Part shown: positions 1 to 6,971 of the stretch, piece by piece | How positions within the stretch are numbered: the first letter of the stretch is position 1 | Layout: every line of letters begins with the position of its first letter | NCBI GenBank assembly: GCA_910586515.1 | Contig: CAJUGL010000011.1 | Coordinates: 4,083-68,082, forward strand | Source of the DNA: an uncultured Acetatifactor sp. | GTDB taxonomy: Bacteria > Bacillota > Clostridia > Lachnospirales > Lachnospiraceae | Direction of reading: 5' to 3' | DNA: 64,000 nt | Notes under the pieces: generated by a model | The model's input: the letters and a program-made list of their open reading frames with translations, nothing else | Databases searched by the model: none | What the model was told of the DNA's origin: nothing | Position numbers and translations under genes: made by a program

Positions 1-55
1 CCGGTCCCAGCGTCAGTATACGCCGAAAAACTCCATTCTTCTTCATTAACTTCAT
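1..55 (-). CDS. N-terminal fragment of an unidentified gene running off the window
   Basis: Reading leftward from an ATG at 55..53, 18 codons are visible (MKLMKKNGVFRRILTLGP) before the window ends. AGGAG lies 9 nt upstream (about 65-69), which supports this start. The short basic N-terminus ahead of what may become a hydrophobic segment would fit a membrane protein such as a sugar ABC transporter permease. That guess rests mainly on the neighbouring fucosidase, and no family can be assigned from 18 residues. Confidence 0.55.
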   Translation of the reverse strand, partial: MKLMKKNGVFRRILTLGP

Positions 56-84
56 ATTCTTACACTCCTTTTCCTTCGCATTGT

Positions 85-123
85 GTCTGTTCCCTCCGCC
101 GCCTTACGGTTTAGGGAACAGAC
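85..123. promoter_or_regulatory. 11-bp inverted repeat in the leader of the partial left-end gene
   Basis: GTCTGTTCCCT (85-95) and AGGGAACAGAC (113-123) are perfect inverted repeats separated by 17 nt. Neither side has a T-run, so this is not a typical intrinsic terminator. It lies between the fucosidase stop and the next start codon, downstream of a TATACT hexamer (minus strand, 185..180) that could be a -10 box with only a poor -35. It could be a repressor operator or a leader hairpin for a carbohydrate-responsive gene; this is inference. Confidence 0.4.
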
Positions 124-256
124 TGTGAAAACCATGCGAAAATATGTTTACTTAGTACGCCCTGGGGCATTACTGCTTGAGTATACCACATATCCGCCCC
201 GAACGCCTATTAAGATTTTATGAATTAGAGAAGAAGAATGCTTAATATTACTATTC

Positions 257-1276
257 CTACAGCCCCTTTGCCACCTCCCGCAGGATGGCCTGGCTGGGCC
301 CGGGAATCCTGCCCAGGTGGTCCGGACCCACATTCAGCAGATAATTAATCCCCATTCCGTTCAGTTTCTTCTTGATCTCCAGCACCCTCCCGGCATCCTT
401 CCATTTGTGATCCCAGGCACAGTACCCCCAGCTGTTGTTCATGGTTGCGGCCGTCTCGTAGAGACCGTAAGGAGAAGGCTTGAAGCCGTCGCAGTCATTG
501 AGCTTCGAGGGATCGAACTCCTCATTTTCCGGCATGGAATCCGGAATCTCATTGTCCCCCAGGGAAACATAATCATAGGCGCCGTTGCCCAGACGGGAAT
601 TGATCAGGCAGTCCGGCTGATACTTCTTCACCAGGTCATACAGCTCCCGGCTCTGCGCATCCTTGATGGTCATGGGCACGTCGAACCAGATCAGACACAG
701 ATCCCCATACCCACGCAGAATCTCCTCCACCTGGGGTTTGATCTTGTTTTCAAAGCAGATGTCAAAATTCTTCCTGTCATTATCCGGAAAATCCCAGTCA
801 TTGCACCAGGACTGTCCAGCGCAGGGAATGTGTCCGGAAAGATATCCGCCGCCGTGTTCCTCATGCCAGTCCAGATCCTGAGAATAATAGAGACCGAACT
901 TTAATCCATGCTTGTAGCAGGCCTCGGAAAGTTCTCCGATCACATCCCGGCTGAAAGGCGTGGCGTCCACCACATTGAACTTGTCCACTTTGGAATGAAA
1001 CAGCGCAAAGCCTTCATGATGCTTGCTGGTGATCACAAAGTACTTCATTCCGCACTCCTTTGCAAAGCGGATCCACTGATCGGCATCAAAATATACCGGG
1101 TTGAACGCCTGTGCCAATTTGTCATATTCCGCTCTGGGTATGCGCTGATTGGTCTGAATCCATTCGGCGTAGTTGCTGCTCTTTTTTCCATCCCACTCGC
1201 CGCCGAGCAGAGAGTAAAGCCCCCAATGAGCCATCATGCCGTACTGTGCTTCCTTGAACCATTTTCTCATGTCCAT
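257..1276 (-). CDS. GH29 alpha-L-fucosidase, single-domain
   Basis: Predicted to hydrolyse terminal alpha-L-fucose from glycans by the retaining mechanism of family GH29. The 339-aa protein has the GH29 TIM-barrel signatures: AHWG near residue 18, the substrate-binding SKHHEGF motif near 84-90, and LIWFD, whose Asp (about 199) occupies the catalytic nucleophile position. No signal peptide is visible, so it probably acts in the cytoplasm on imported oligosaccharides. It is shorter than many GH29 enzymes and appears to lack the C-terminal beta-sandwich. The start is the ATG 8 nt after AAGGAGG; a TTG two codons earlier is too close to that site. It lies 43 nt downstream of the M28 peptidase, probably in the same transcript. 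A partial gene follows after about 200 nt. Family assignment is firm; substrate linkage cannot be read. Confidence 0.9.
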   Translation of the reverse strand: MDMRKWFKEAQYGMMAHWGLYSLLGGEWDGKKSSNYAEWIQTNQRIPRAEYDKLAQAFNPVYFDADQWIRFAKECGMKYFVITSKHHEGFALFHSKVDKFNVVDATPFSRDVIGELSEACYKHGLKFGLYYSQDLDWHEEHGGGYLSGHIPCAGQSWCNDWDFPDNDRKNFDICFENKIKPQVEEILRGYGDLCLIWFDVPMTIKDAQSRELYDLVKKYQPDCLINSRLGNGAYDYVSLGDNEIPDSMPENEEFDPSKLNDCDGFKPSPYGLYETAATMNNSWGYCAWDHKWKDAGRVLEIKKKLNGMGINYLLNVGPDHLGRIPGPSQAILREVAKGL

Positions 1277-1319
1277 TTGCAATACCTCCTTAGCGTTTTT
1301 CTCAGTTGCCGTATCTAAG

Positions 1320-2633
1320 CTATTCAGCCTTCTTGGTTTCTTTTTCCTTCTCTTCGCCCTTCTCTTTTTCTTTCTCCTCGTCCTTTTCCTCCTCGCGGTG
1401 GAAATACTTATCCAGTTCCTTCCTGGTGTCCTCGGGCATTCCCTTCTTTACGGGAAGCACTGCCGCATTTGCCACGTCTCCGATCATCCTGACGGCAAAC
1501 GCCACATTTCTGCTCATGGCCTTTTCGCTCAGGGTGGGCAGCAGATCATGAATGGTATGAATCTCCGCCGTGGTAGTCTCCCTGCTCAGTCCCAGGGCCG
1601 GAATCTCCTTATCACAGAAGGGAGCGGAATCACTGGAATGAACTCCATACCCAAATTGTGCGGAATAACCTGTGATCTTACAGTACTGCTCCGCAAAAGT
1701 CTGAAGTTCCTTCTCCCCTGTGACGATAATCTTGTTGGCTCCCAGAACAGTCCCGCACATATCGAAGTTAAAGCAGAACCCAATCTTTTCCAGCAGTTCT
1801 TCCTTCTGCTCCACATAGGCCTTGGATCCCAGCAGTCCAAGTTCCTCGCTGCCGCACCAGACAAAACGCAGTGTCCTCCTGGGCGGATTTGCCGCAAAAT
1901 GCCTGAAAATAGCCAGAAGCGCCGTGGTTCCGGTGGCATTGTCCCAGGAACCTGTTCCCACGGGAACGGAATCATAGTGGGCCGTAAGGACAATACTCTC
2001 TTCCTTCAGATCCGTTCCTTCAATTACAGCCAGTATATTCCGGCTCTCCGGCTCTGTATCTTCCTGCTCCAGACAAAGATGTACCTTCTCCACTTCCTCC
2101 TGAATCAGCCACAGGGCATCCGCAGCAGTAATGACGAATCCCGGAATGAACCCTATCTTCGTAAAATGCTCCCGCAGCCTCCTGGCATACAGGGAAACCT
2201 CCTTCTCCGGAAGGTAATACTTTCCCTGCATAACCAGAAATGCCGAGGCCTTATGGTCCACCAGACGTTTATACACTTCCTTGTCCGCAAGTTTATTCAG
2301 CAGCACCACCTTGCCTTCCAGATCTCCTACTCCGGCAAAATCAATCTCGGAAGCCTCGTCCAGATAGACCAGTTCACACTCCCTGTCAATGCTGCCCGAA
2401 CGCAGAAAGGGCACGCAGGGAATCTCCCGTCCTGCCGCCTGCACGGAGCACTTCTCCACTTTTGCGTCGGGAATCCGGAAAGTCATATACTCTCCGCGGA
2501 TATCTTCCCTGCCCGCTTCCTCCGCAGCCCGGTTGACTTCTCCCATAATCAATTCCGCTGCCTTCTGCTCCTGCTCGCTTCCGCCCACCCGGACAAAGCT
2601 CAGCTCCTTGACAAAATCCATTAATTCCTTCAT
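1320..2633 (-). CDS. M28-family zinc aminopeptidase with charged C-terminal tail
   Basis: Predicted di-zinc aminopeptidase of MEROPS family M28 (437 aa). The co-catalytic zinc ligands are recognisable: His in TAHYDS (about 219), Asp in SWDNATG (about 231), the Glu pair in SEELG (about 263-264), Asp in NFDM (about 291) and His in IHTIH (about 359-362). Residues about 90-180 may correspond to the protease-associated (PA) insertion. No signal peptide or membrane anchor is seen, so a cytoplasmic role in peptide turnover is likely. The last about 30 residues are almost only Lys and Glu, an unusual low-complexity tail. AGGAGG lies 8 nt before the ATG, and a good promoter sits about 110 nt upstream (2745-2773). 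The fucosidase gene follows 43 nt downstream. Peptide specificity is unknown. Confidence 0.88.
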   Translation of the reverse strand: MKELMDFVKELSFVRVGGSEQEQKAAELIMGEVNRAAEEAGREDIRGEYMTFRIPDAKVEKCSVQAAGREIPCVPFLRSGSIDRECELVYLDEASEIDFAGVGDLEGKVVLLNKLADKEVYKRLVDHKASAFLVMQGKYYLPEKEVSLYARRLREHFTKIGFIPGFVITAADALWLIQEEVEKVHLCLEQEDTEPESRNILAVIEGTDLKEESIVLTAHYDSVPVGTGSWDNATGTTALLAIFRHFAANPPRRTLRFVWCGSEELGLLGSKAYVEQKEELLEKIGFCFNFDMCGTVLGANKIIVTGEKELQTFAEQYCKITGYSAQFGYGVHSSDSAPFCDKEIPALGLSRETTTAEIHTIHDLLPTLSEKAMSRNVAFAVRMIGDVANAAVLPVKKGMPEDTRKELDKYFHREEEKDEEKEKEKGEEKEKETKKAE

Positions 2634-2744
2634 TTTCCTGTCCTCCTGTGTTCCCTGTGAGTCCGCAAAATCCTGCGCGGCCGGTATGCCCGGACGCGCT
2701 CTCCGGAGTCATAAGGGATTTTCCTGAATTCATTGGATATGTCC

Positions 2745-2773
2745 ATTATACCTAGCAGACGCAGAAATTACAA
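2745..2773 (-). promoter_or_regulatory. Sigma-A-type promoter for the M28 peptidase-fucosidase unit
   Basis: On the minus strand, TTGTAA (2773..2768), a 17-bp spacer and a perfect TATAAT (2750..2745) precede the M28 gene. Transcription would start near 2738 and give a leader of about 105 nt. It lies just downstream of the metallophosphoesterase stop, which suggests the peptidase and fucosidase form a separate unit. Confidence 0.7.
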
Positions 2774-2798
2774 TACAATTCATAGACAGAATTCTATT

Positions 2799-3605
2799 CT
2801 ACAGAATTTTCACCGGCCCGGAAATCACCTCCCTTGCCACATACAGGATGCTGTCAGTCCGGGCGTCCATGGTCCATTTCACCAAAGTTATTTCTCCCCG
2901 CTGTACCTCAATGCAGGTAATACAGCGGGGATGAACACAGCTTCCCGTATTATAATAGAAGGAAGGCTCCTCCGGCAGAACAGGGCGGTGGGTATGCCCT
3001 GTGACCAGAATATGGCGGTTGGCTTCGGCCCAGCTGCGCAGACGCTCCTCGCACCGCTCCTTTACCTCGTAGTTCTTGGCCGCGCTGGTTGGGTCCAGAA
3101 AACCCAGATTTTCCAGGGGACTCCAGAAATACCGCACCAGAAATCTGGCCAGGGGCCACAGGGTGGAATTCAGGAAGCTTGCCTGGTGCCCGTGGGTCAG
3201 GTACAGGGATTTCTCCGGCATGGCTTCCGCGTACAGGATTACGGCTTCCAGAAAGGCCGGATTCTTTCTGCGGACAATGTTGTGATTGCCGTACAGCAAA
3301 TGGAGCCGGCCCCTCTCCTCAAACCGGGCGAACATACAGTACACATCCTCGTGAATCTCCGTAATGTTGCGCAGCTTCCGATTCTCCCAAAGCTCCTCCC
3401 CGTCTCCCAGTTCAATATACGTAAAACCGTTTCTGTAGTAATGTTCCATGGCCGCATAGTACAAATGCTGATTCTTCAGGAAATTATCCGAGGAGGTGCC
3501 CACACCCCTGTGGCAGTCGCTTACCAGCACATACCTGGAGCATGGGCAGAAAGGCAGCACCAACGCCTGGGAAAAAGCCCTGTTCAGACGGCTTGCGGCG
3601 GTCAT
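2799..3605 (-). CDS. Calcineurin-like metallophosphoesterase
   Basis: A 268-aa predicted binuclear-metal phosphoesterase. The ordered family motifs are clear: SDCHRG (D-x-H), GDGEELWE (GD-x-x-E type), GNHN, a THGHQ motif and GHTHRP (the C-terminal GH-x-H). No signal peptide is present. The start chosen is the ATG at 3605..3603, which overlaps the stop of the upstream DUF4474 gene as ATGA and has GGAG 7 nt upstream, indicating translational coupling. The reading frame stays open upstream to 4097, and two in-frame ATGs lie just upstream of 3605, so a longer N-terminus cannot be excluded. The substrate is unknown: similar folds hydrolyse phosphoproteins, cyclic nucleotides or UDP-diacylglucosamine. 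The pairing with DUF4474 suggests a joint role. Confidence 0.82.
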   Translation of the reverse strand: MTAASRLNRAFSQALVLPFCPCSRYVLVSDCHRGVGTSSDNFLKNQHLYYAAMEHYYRNGFTYIELGDGEELWENRKLRNITEIHEDVYCMFARFEERGRLHLLYGNHNIVRRKNPAFLEAVILYAEAMPEKSLYLTHGHQASFLNSTLWPLARFLVRYFWSPLENLGFLDPTSAAKNYEVKERCEERLRSWAEANRHILVTGHTHRPVLPEEPSFYYNTGSCVHPRCITCIEVQRGEITLVKWTMDARTDSILYVAREVISGPVKIL

Positions 3606-4555
3606 GACTTTCTCCGGCCATGCGGCCTGCATCTGCGGCAGCATTTCGGGCGGCGGCAGCCGTGTTTCCTGTGACAGCGCCTGTGGTAACGGCGCAGACG
3701 CATCAGCCTCCGGAAACAGAACGGAATATAGTAATACAGAAACAGAATCCGGTCTTCCGTGCAGGTAAAGGGCCTGGTGATCCACAGGAAGAGACGGCAG
3801 TACATCCGGTTCAGGCACTGGGACAGCCGACGGTGAAAGCGGGTCAGGAAACCATAACGCACCGGCCCCGGATGATGGAAGGTAAAGCTCAGGCAGAAAT
3901 TCTGTGCCGTAATTCCCTCCGGAGGGAAACCAGCCCTGCACAGGCCCCGGTAGAAGGCTTCCATCATCTCCCTGTTTTGAAAACATACCGCAGCTTTCAG
4001 GCACAGCTGGGAAGGCTGGGAAAAAACCCCCGGCAGAAAGGCCGTGAGCCACCAGTGCCTTTCGGACATCCTGACACAGATACCGTTTTCCCTGCACAGC
4101 TGCAGAGAACAGGTCAGCATTTCCTCCTCTCCTGCCGCCTGGAAATGGGCCGTGGCGTATTCCGACTCGGACAACAGCCTGTCGCTGTGGTAGATGCCGA
4201 TCTCCGCTCCGGTGTTGATGCCGTACTGACCCTTCCAGAATTCAATCAGCCATGTTCTGCCCCGGTAGTTAAAATATACCGGAAGAGAGTCGAATACCAT
4301 CTGAAACCGGGGCGCAAGATAATCGTAAATCCGCCCATAACCGGCCTCCTTCTGCCAGGCGTCCAGGGTGGAGGAAAAGAACCCGCAGCAGCAGTGGTAC
4401 ATGTAGCCAAAGGGCTGCGCCAGTTCCTCCAACAGAGAACATTTTTCGCACTTTTCCATCCCCCGGATTCTGCAGATGATTTTCTTCCTGCGGAAACGGC
4501 AGAACAGCATGCTCACAAGAGCAAGCAAAAGTAAGATAAACAGAGCAGCATACAT
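3602..4555 (-). CDS. DUF4474-type membrane-anchored protein with Arg/Cys/His-rich tail
   Basis: A 317-aa protein with one N-terminal transmembrane segment (about residues 2-20) followed by basic residues, so the bulk is probably cytoplasmic. The central region (YDYLAPRF, YRGRTWLIEFWKGQYG, GAEIGIY) matches my recollection of the uncharacterised DUF4474 domain of Clostridia. No function is known. The last about 40 residues are extremely rich in Arg, Cys and His. This could be a genuine metal- or nucleic-acid-binding tail, or the non-authentic side of an overlap, because the metallophosphoesterase frame is also open there. The stop overlaps the start of that gene (ATGA). A TATAAT hexamer lies about 40 nt upstream. 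Confidence 0.72.
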   Translation of the reverse strand: MYAALFILLLLALVSMLFCRFRRKKIICRIRGMEKCEKCSLLEELAQPFGYMYHCCCGFFSSTLDAWQKEAGYGRIYDYLAPRFQMVFDSLPVYFNYRGRTWLIEFWKGQYGINTGAEIGIYHSDRLLSESEYATAHFQAAGEEEMLTCSLQLCRENGICVRMSERHWWLTAFLPGVFSQPSQLCLKAAVCFQNREMMEAFYRGLCRAGFPPEGITAQNFCLSFTFHHPGPVRYGFLTRFHRRLSQCLNRMYCRLFLWITRPFTCTEDRILFLYYYIPFCFRRLMRLRRYHRRCHRKHGCRRPKCCRRCRPHGRRKS

Positions 4556-4590
4556 AATATATAACCTATCATCCTATGTTGTTTTGCTCT

Positions 4591-4619
4591 ATTATATGCC
4601 GTCCGGAAGAAAGATGTAC
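4591..4619 (-). promoter_or_regulatory. Possible promoter of the DUF4474-phosphoesterase pair
   Basis: A perfect TATAAT is present on the minus strand at 4596..4591, about 35 nt upstream of the DUF4474 start. The region 17 nt further upstream has no good TTGACA match. Assignment rests mainly on the -10 box and on the position after the dacF terminator. Confidence 0.45.
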
Positions 4620-4644
4620 CGAAAAACGCTTCTCCTTCCCCTGT

Positions 4645-4684
4645 AAAAACATAGCAGTTCAGACAGGGCGCTGAACTGCTATGT
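4645..4684 (-). terminator. Intrinsic terminator of the dacF operon, built on a dispersed hairpin
   Basis: ACATAGCAGTTCAG (4649-4662) and CTGAACTGCTATGT (4671-4684) form a perfect 14-bp stem with an 8-nt loop. On the minus strand it is followed directly by a run of five T. It lies 27 nt after the dacF stop. The inner stem and the loop (CAGTTCAG, CGCCCTGT, CTGAACTG read on the minus strand) recur at about 22969-22992 and 53235-53258, so this terminator belongs to a dispersed repeat family. Confidence 0.85.
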
Positions 4685-4710
4685 TAAACAATATTCGGGA
4701 AAACTTCAGG

Positions 4711-6162
4711 TCAGCGCCTCCTGGCTGTCTTCAGAATCCAGTCCACTGCCGCCTCGGCGCGCACAGGCAGACTTTCAGGGTCCGGCGCGCCCGGGCCTGA
4801 CTCCGCGCCTTCCCTTCCTGCATAAAAGGCATCCAGGGCATATCTGGCCAGCAGCCCGGAGACACGTCCCCTCTCCACGGAATCCTCAGCCCCCAGAACC
4901 ACAACCACCAGATCATGTTCCATGATTCCGTCGTCCGCAGTCAGGGATGTGACCAGACAGGCCCCCGCCTTGTTTGTGGTTCCGGTCTTCAGGCCGGTAA
5001 CTTCGGAGAAATTGCGCAGAAGGGGATTGCTGTTGCGCACTTCCAGTTTCCGGGACTCCAGAACTGCGGACTGTTGGGAAGTAATCTCGGTAATCCGGGG
5101 ATACACGTTCAGCAGATGTGAGACCATCCGAAACATATCCTCAGCGCTCATACGGTTCTGGCGCTTTGCGGGCACCGGATCCTCCGTATAAACGGGCAGA
5201 CCGTGGCTGTTGAAAAAGACTGCCTGGGAGAGCCCCAAGTCCAATGCTTTCTGATTCATCATCCCCACAAACGCCTCCTGGGAACCCGCCGCCGCTTCCG
5301 CCAGACACAGGGCACATTCATTGCTTGAAGGCAGAAGGGCGCCCAGGAGAAGCTCCTTCACGGGAATCTGCTCTCCGGCCGTAAGCGGAATTACGCCGTC
5401 GGATGATTCGGAAAGCAGCTGAGCCCCTTCCGATACGGTCACCAAATCCTCCGGGTCCATCTGCCCTGCCGCTATGGCATCCATAACCAGAAGACAGGTC
5501 ATCAGCTTTGAGGTACTGGCTATGGGATAGGGCAGGTCTGACTGATAACTGTAGTAAATCTCTCCCGTTGTGGCATCTCCCACCAGTACGCCGTTGACAC
5601 CGTAAAAATAGCCTGCCTCCTCCAATTCCCGGGGAGAGACGGCAAAGGGTTCCCGGGTATTGATCTGCAGGGAATCCCCGGCAGGAATGGTGATATTCAT
5701 ATCCAGAATCATGGCCAGATCCGCCGCCATCATGAAGCAGTCGTAACTGCCCGAGGACAGCGGCATAATCACCGTATAATAAGATACAGTCTCCCCGTTT
5801 ACCTTAAATTCGTTTCTCCGAATAGAACCATCCGGTATTTCCTCTTCTCCCCAGGGGACATTCTCCGTTCCCAGGGGCAGATAGCCCTCTCCCGGATTCA
5901 GGGCCACTGCATTTTTCGTGACCTCCAGGGAGAAAGATTTCTCCGTGTCCTTCAGAATCATGGCCAGGTCCCGCAGAGACAGATAGGTATTGTTGGCGTA
6001 GTCATAGTCCAGAGTCTTTACCGTGCCCACAGCGCCGGAATCCGTCTGTACCTGGCAGCTGCCGGGAATCCGGAAGGCTGCGTCTGCTCTCACCGACGGC
6101 AGGGAACACAGCAGTACGGCGCACAGCATCAGAACGGTTATTTTCTGCAGCATTGATTTCAT
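4711..6162 (-). CDS. dacF: D-alanyl-D-alanine carboxypeptidase (DacF/PBP5 type) with N-terminal stalk domain
   Basis: Predicted to trim the terminal D-Ala from peptidoglycan pentapeptides outside the cytoplasmic membrane. The 483-aa protein begins with a signal peptide (basic MKSMLQK, hydrophobic core, cleavage near residue 28-30). Next comes a region (about 45-170, with NNTYLSLRDLAMIL) that resembles the copper-amine-oxidase-N-like repeats of Clostridia. The peptidase S11 domain carries all three active-site motifs: S-T-S-K at 216-219, S-S-N at 279-281 and KTG at 392-394. No clear C-terminal amphipathic anchor is visible. The start chosen has AGGGGAG 7 nt upstream; an ATG seven codons earlier lacks such a site. 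It is the last gene of its run and is followed by a strong terminator. Upstream membrane-anchored genes suggest an envelope or sporulation context. Confidence 0.87.
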   Translation of the reverse strand: MKSMLQKITVLMLCAVLLCSLPSVRADAAFRIPGSCQVQTDSGAVGTVKTLDYDYANNTYLSLRDLAMILKDTEKSFSLEVTKNAVALNPGEGYLPLGTENVPWGEEEIPDGSIRRNEFKVNGETVSYYTVIMPLSSGSYDCFMMAADLAMILDMNITIPAGDSLQINTREPFAVSPRELEEAGYFYGVNGVLVGDATTGEIYYSYQSDLPYPIASTSKLMTCLLVMDAIAAGQMDPEDLVTVSEGAQLLSESSDGVIPLTAGEQIPVKELLLGALLPSSNECALCLAEAAAGSQEAFVGMMNQKALDLGLSQAVFFNSHGLPVYTEDPVPAKRQNRMSAEDMFRMVSHLLNVYPRITEITSQQSAVLESRKLEVRNSNPLLRNFSEVTGLKTGTTNKAGACLVTSLTADDGIMEHDLVVVVLGAEDSVERGRVSGLLARYALDAFYAGREGAESGPGAPDPESLPVRAEAAVDWILKTARRR

Positions 6163-6196
6163 AATTTTCTCCCCTGATATCATTTATTTTCATGTG

Positions 6197-6931
6197 TTAT
6201 TCCGTCTCATTGTCCTGTAAGGTGTACAATACAGGATACTGCTCTCCAAAATAACCGGAGCCGTCCTCATCCGCCTCCCCTGACAGAATCAGACTCCCTT
6301 CCTTCCGGATGTAATTCTCCGTCTTCACTGCCCCGGCTCCGCCGGTTTCAAACTGCCTGATGAGAATCCCGTCACTGACCTCATAGACGCCGCTGCCCTC
6401 GTACCTGCCCTGCAGTTCTTCCAGAGACGGCAGCAGCGCCGGTCCCCGGGACATCAGATATTCCAGGGTGGACATGCCGAAAGTCTCCGTCACAAGGGCT
6501 TCCAGATTCTCCCTGTCCATGCCGTCCCCATAACCTGCCATGCGGAGCCTTTCCGCCAAAAGCGCCAGAAATTCCGCTGCAAATGCCTCATAGGCCGCCT
6601 GCCTGCAGGCTTCATAGCTTTCCTGCGGCACACTGCCGTAAAACACGCCTTCAAAACGTCCAGTCTCCTGAAAAACCAGGTTGACCTGTACGGTCAGATT
6701 CCGCATGCGGGCTTCCACCTCCTCCCGGGAGACGGAGACCCCCTCTATGTCCTGCAGCCAGCCAAAAGCCTCGGCAGCAGCCCGGCCGGTCATGTCCACC
6801 TCCGTCCTCCACTCTCCGGCAAGCGTCCTGTCTCCCGGCGCGAAAAAGTGCAGGTACGCCAGAAGCGCCGTGGAAGCGCTCAGGGTTAAAATCAGCAGAA
6901 TATATAGGGAATTTGTGATTATTTTTCTCAT
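6197..6931 (-). CDS. Membrane-anchored protein of unknown function
   Basis: A 244-aa protein that I do not recognise. It has a single N-terminal transmembrane or uncleaved signal segment (about residues 8-28) and then an extracytoplasmic domain. The middle is rich in Ala, Glu and Leu and probably helical (AYEAFAAEFLALLAERL). The C-terminal part has beta-type patterns (SGVYEVSDGILIRQF) that look like a lipocalin-like or stress-response reporter fold. It lies 34 nt upstream of dacF and 40 nt downstream of an FAD-dependent dehydrogenase gene, so it is probably co-transcribed with the carboxypeptidase. A role beside the cell-wall enzyme is inference only. Confidence 0.6.
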   Translation of the reverse strand: MRKIITNSLYILLILTLSASTALLAYLHFFAPGDRTLAGEWRTEVDMTGRAAAEAFGWLQDIEGVSVSREEVEARMRNLTVQVNLVFQETGRFEGVFYGSVPQESYEACRQAAYEAFAAEFLALLAERLRMAGYGDGMDRENLEALVTETFGMSTLEYLMSRGPALLPSLEELQGRYEGSGVYEVSDGILIRQFETGGAGAVKTENYIRKEGSLILSGEADEDGSGYFGEQYPVLYTLQDNETE

Positions 6932-6971
6932 GAAAATCTCCTCTGTCCGCCGGCCTCGGAAAAAGCCATAG

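Noticed and set aside
1236..2624. A 462-codon open frame on the plus strand
   Set aside because: It lies opposite the M28 peptidase, whose zinc ligands are complete; the plus-strand protein has no recognisable domain and no ribosome site.
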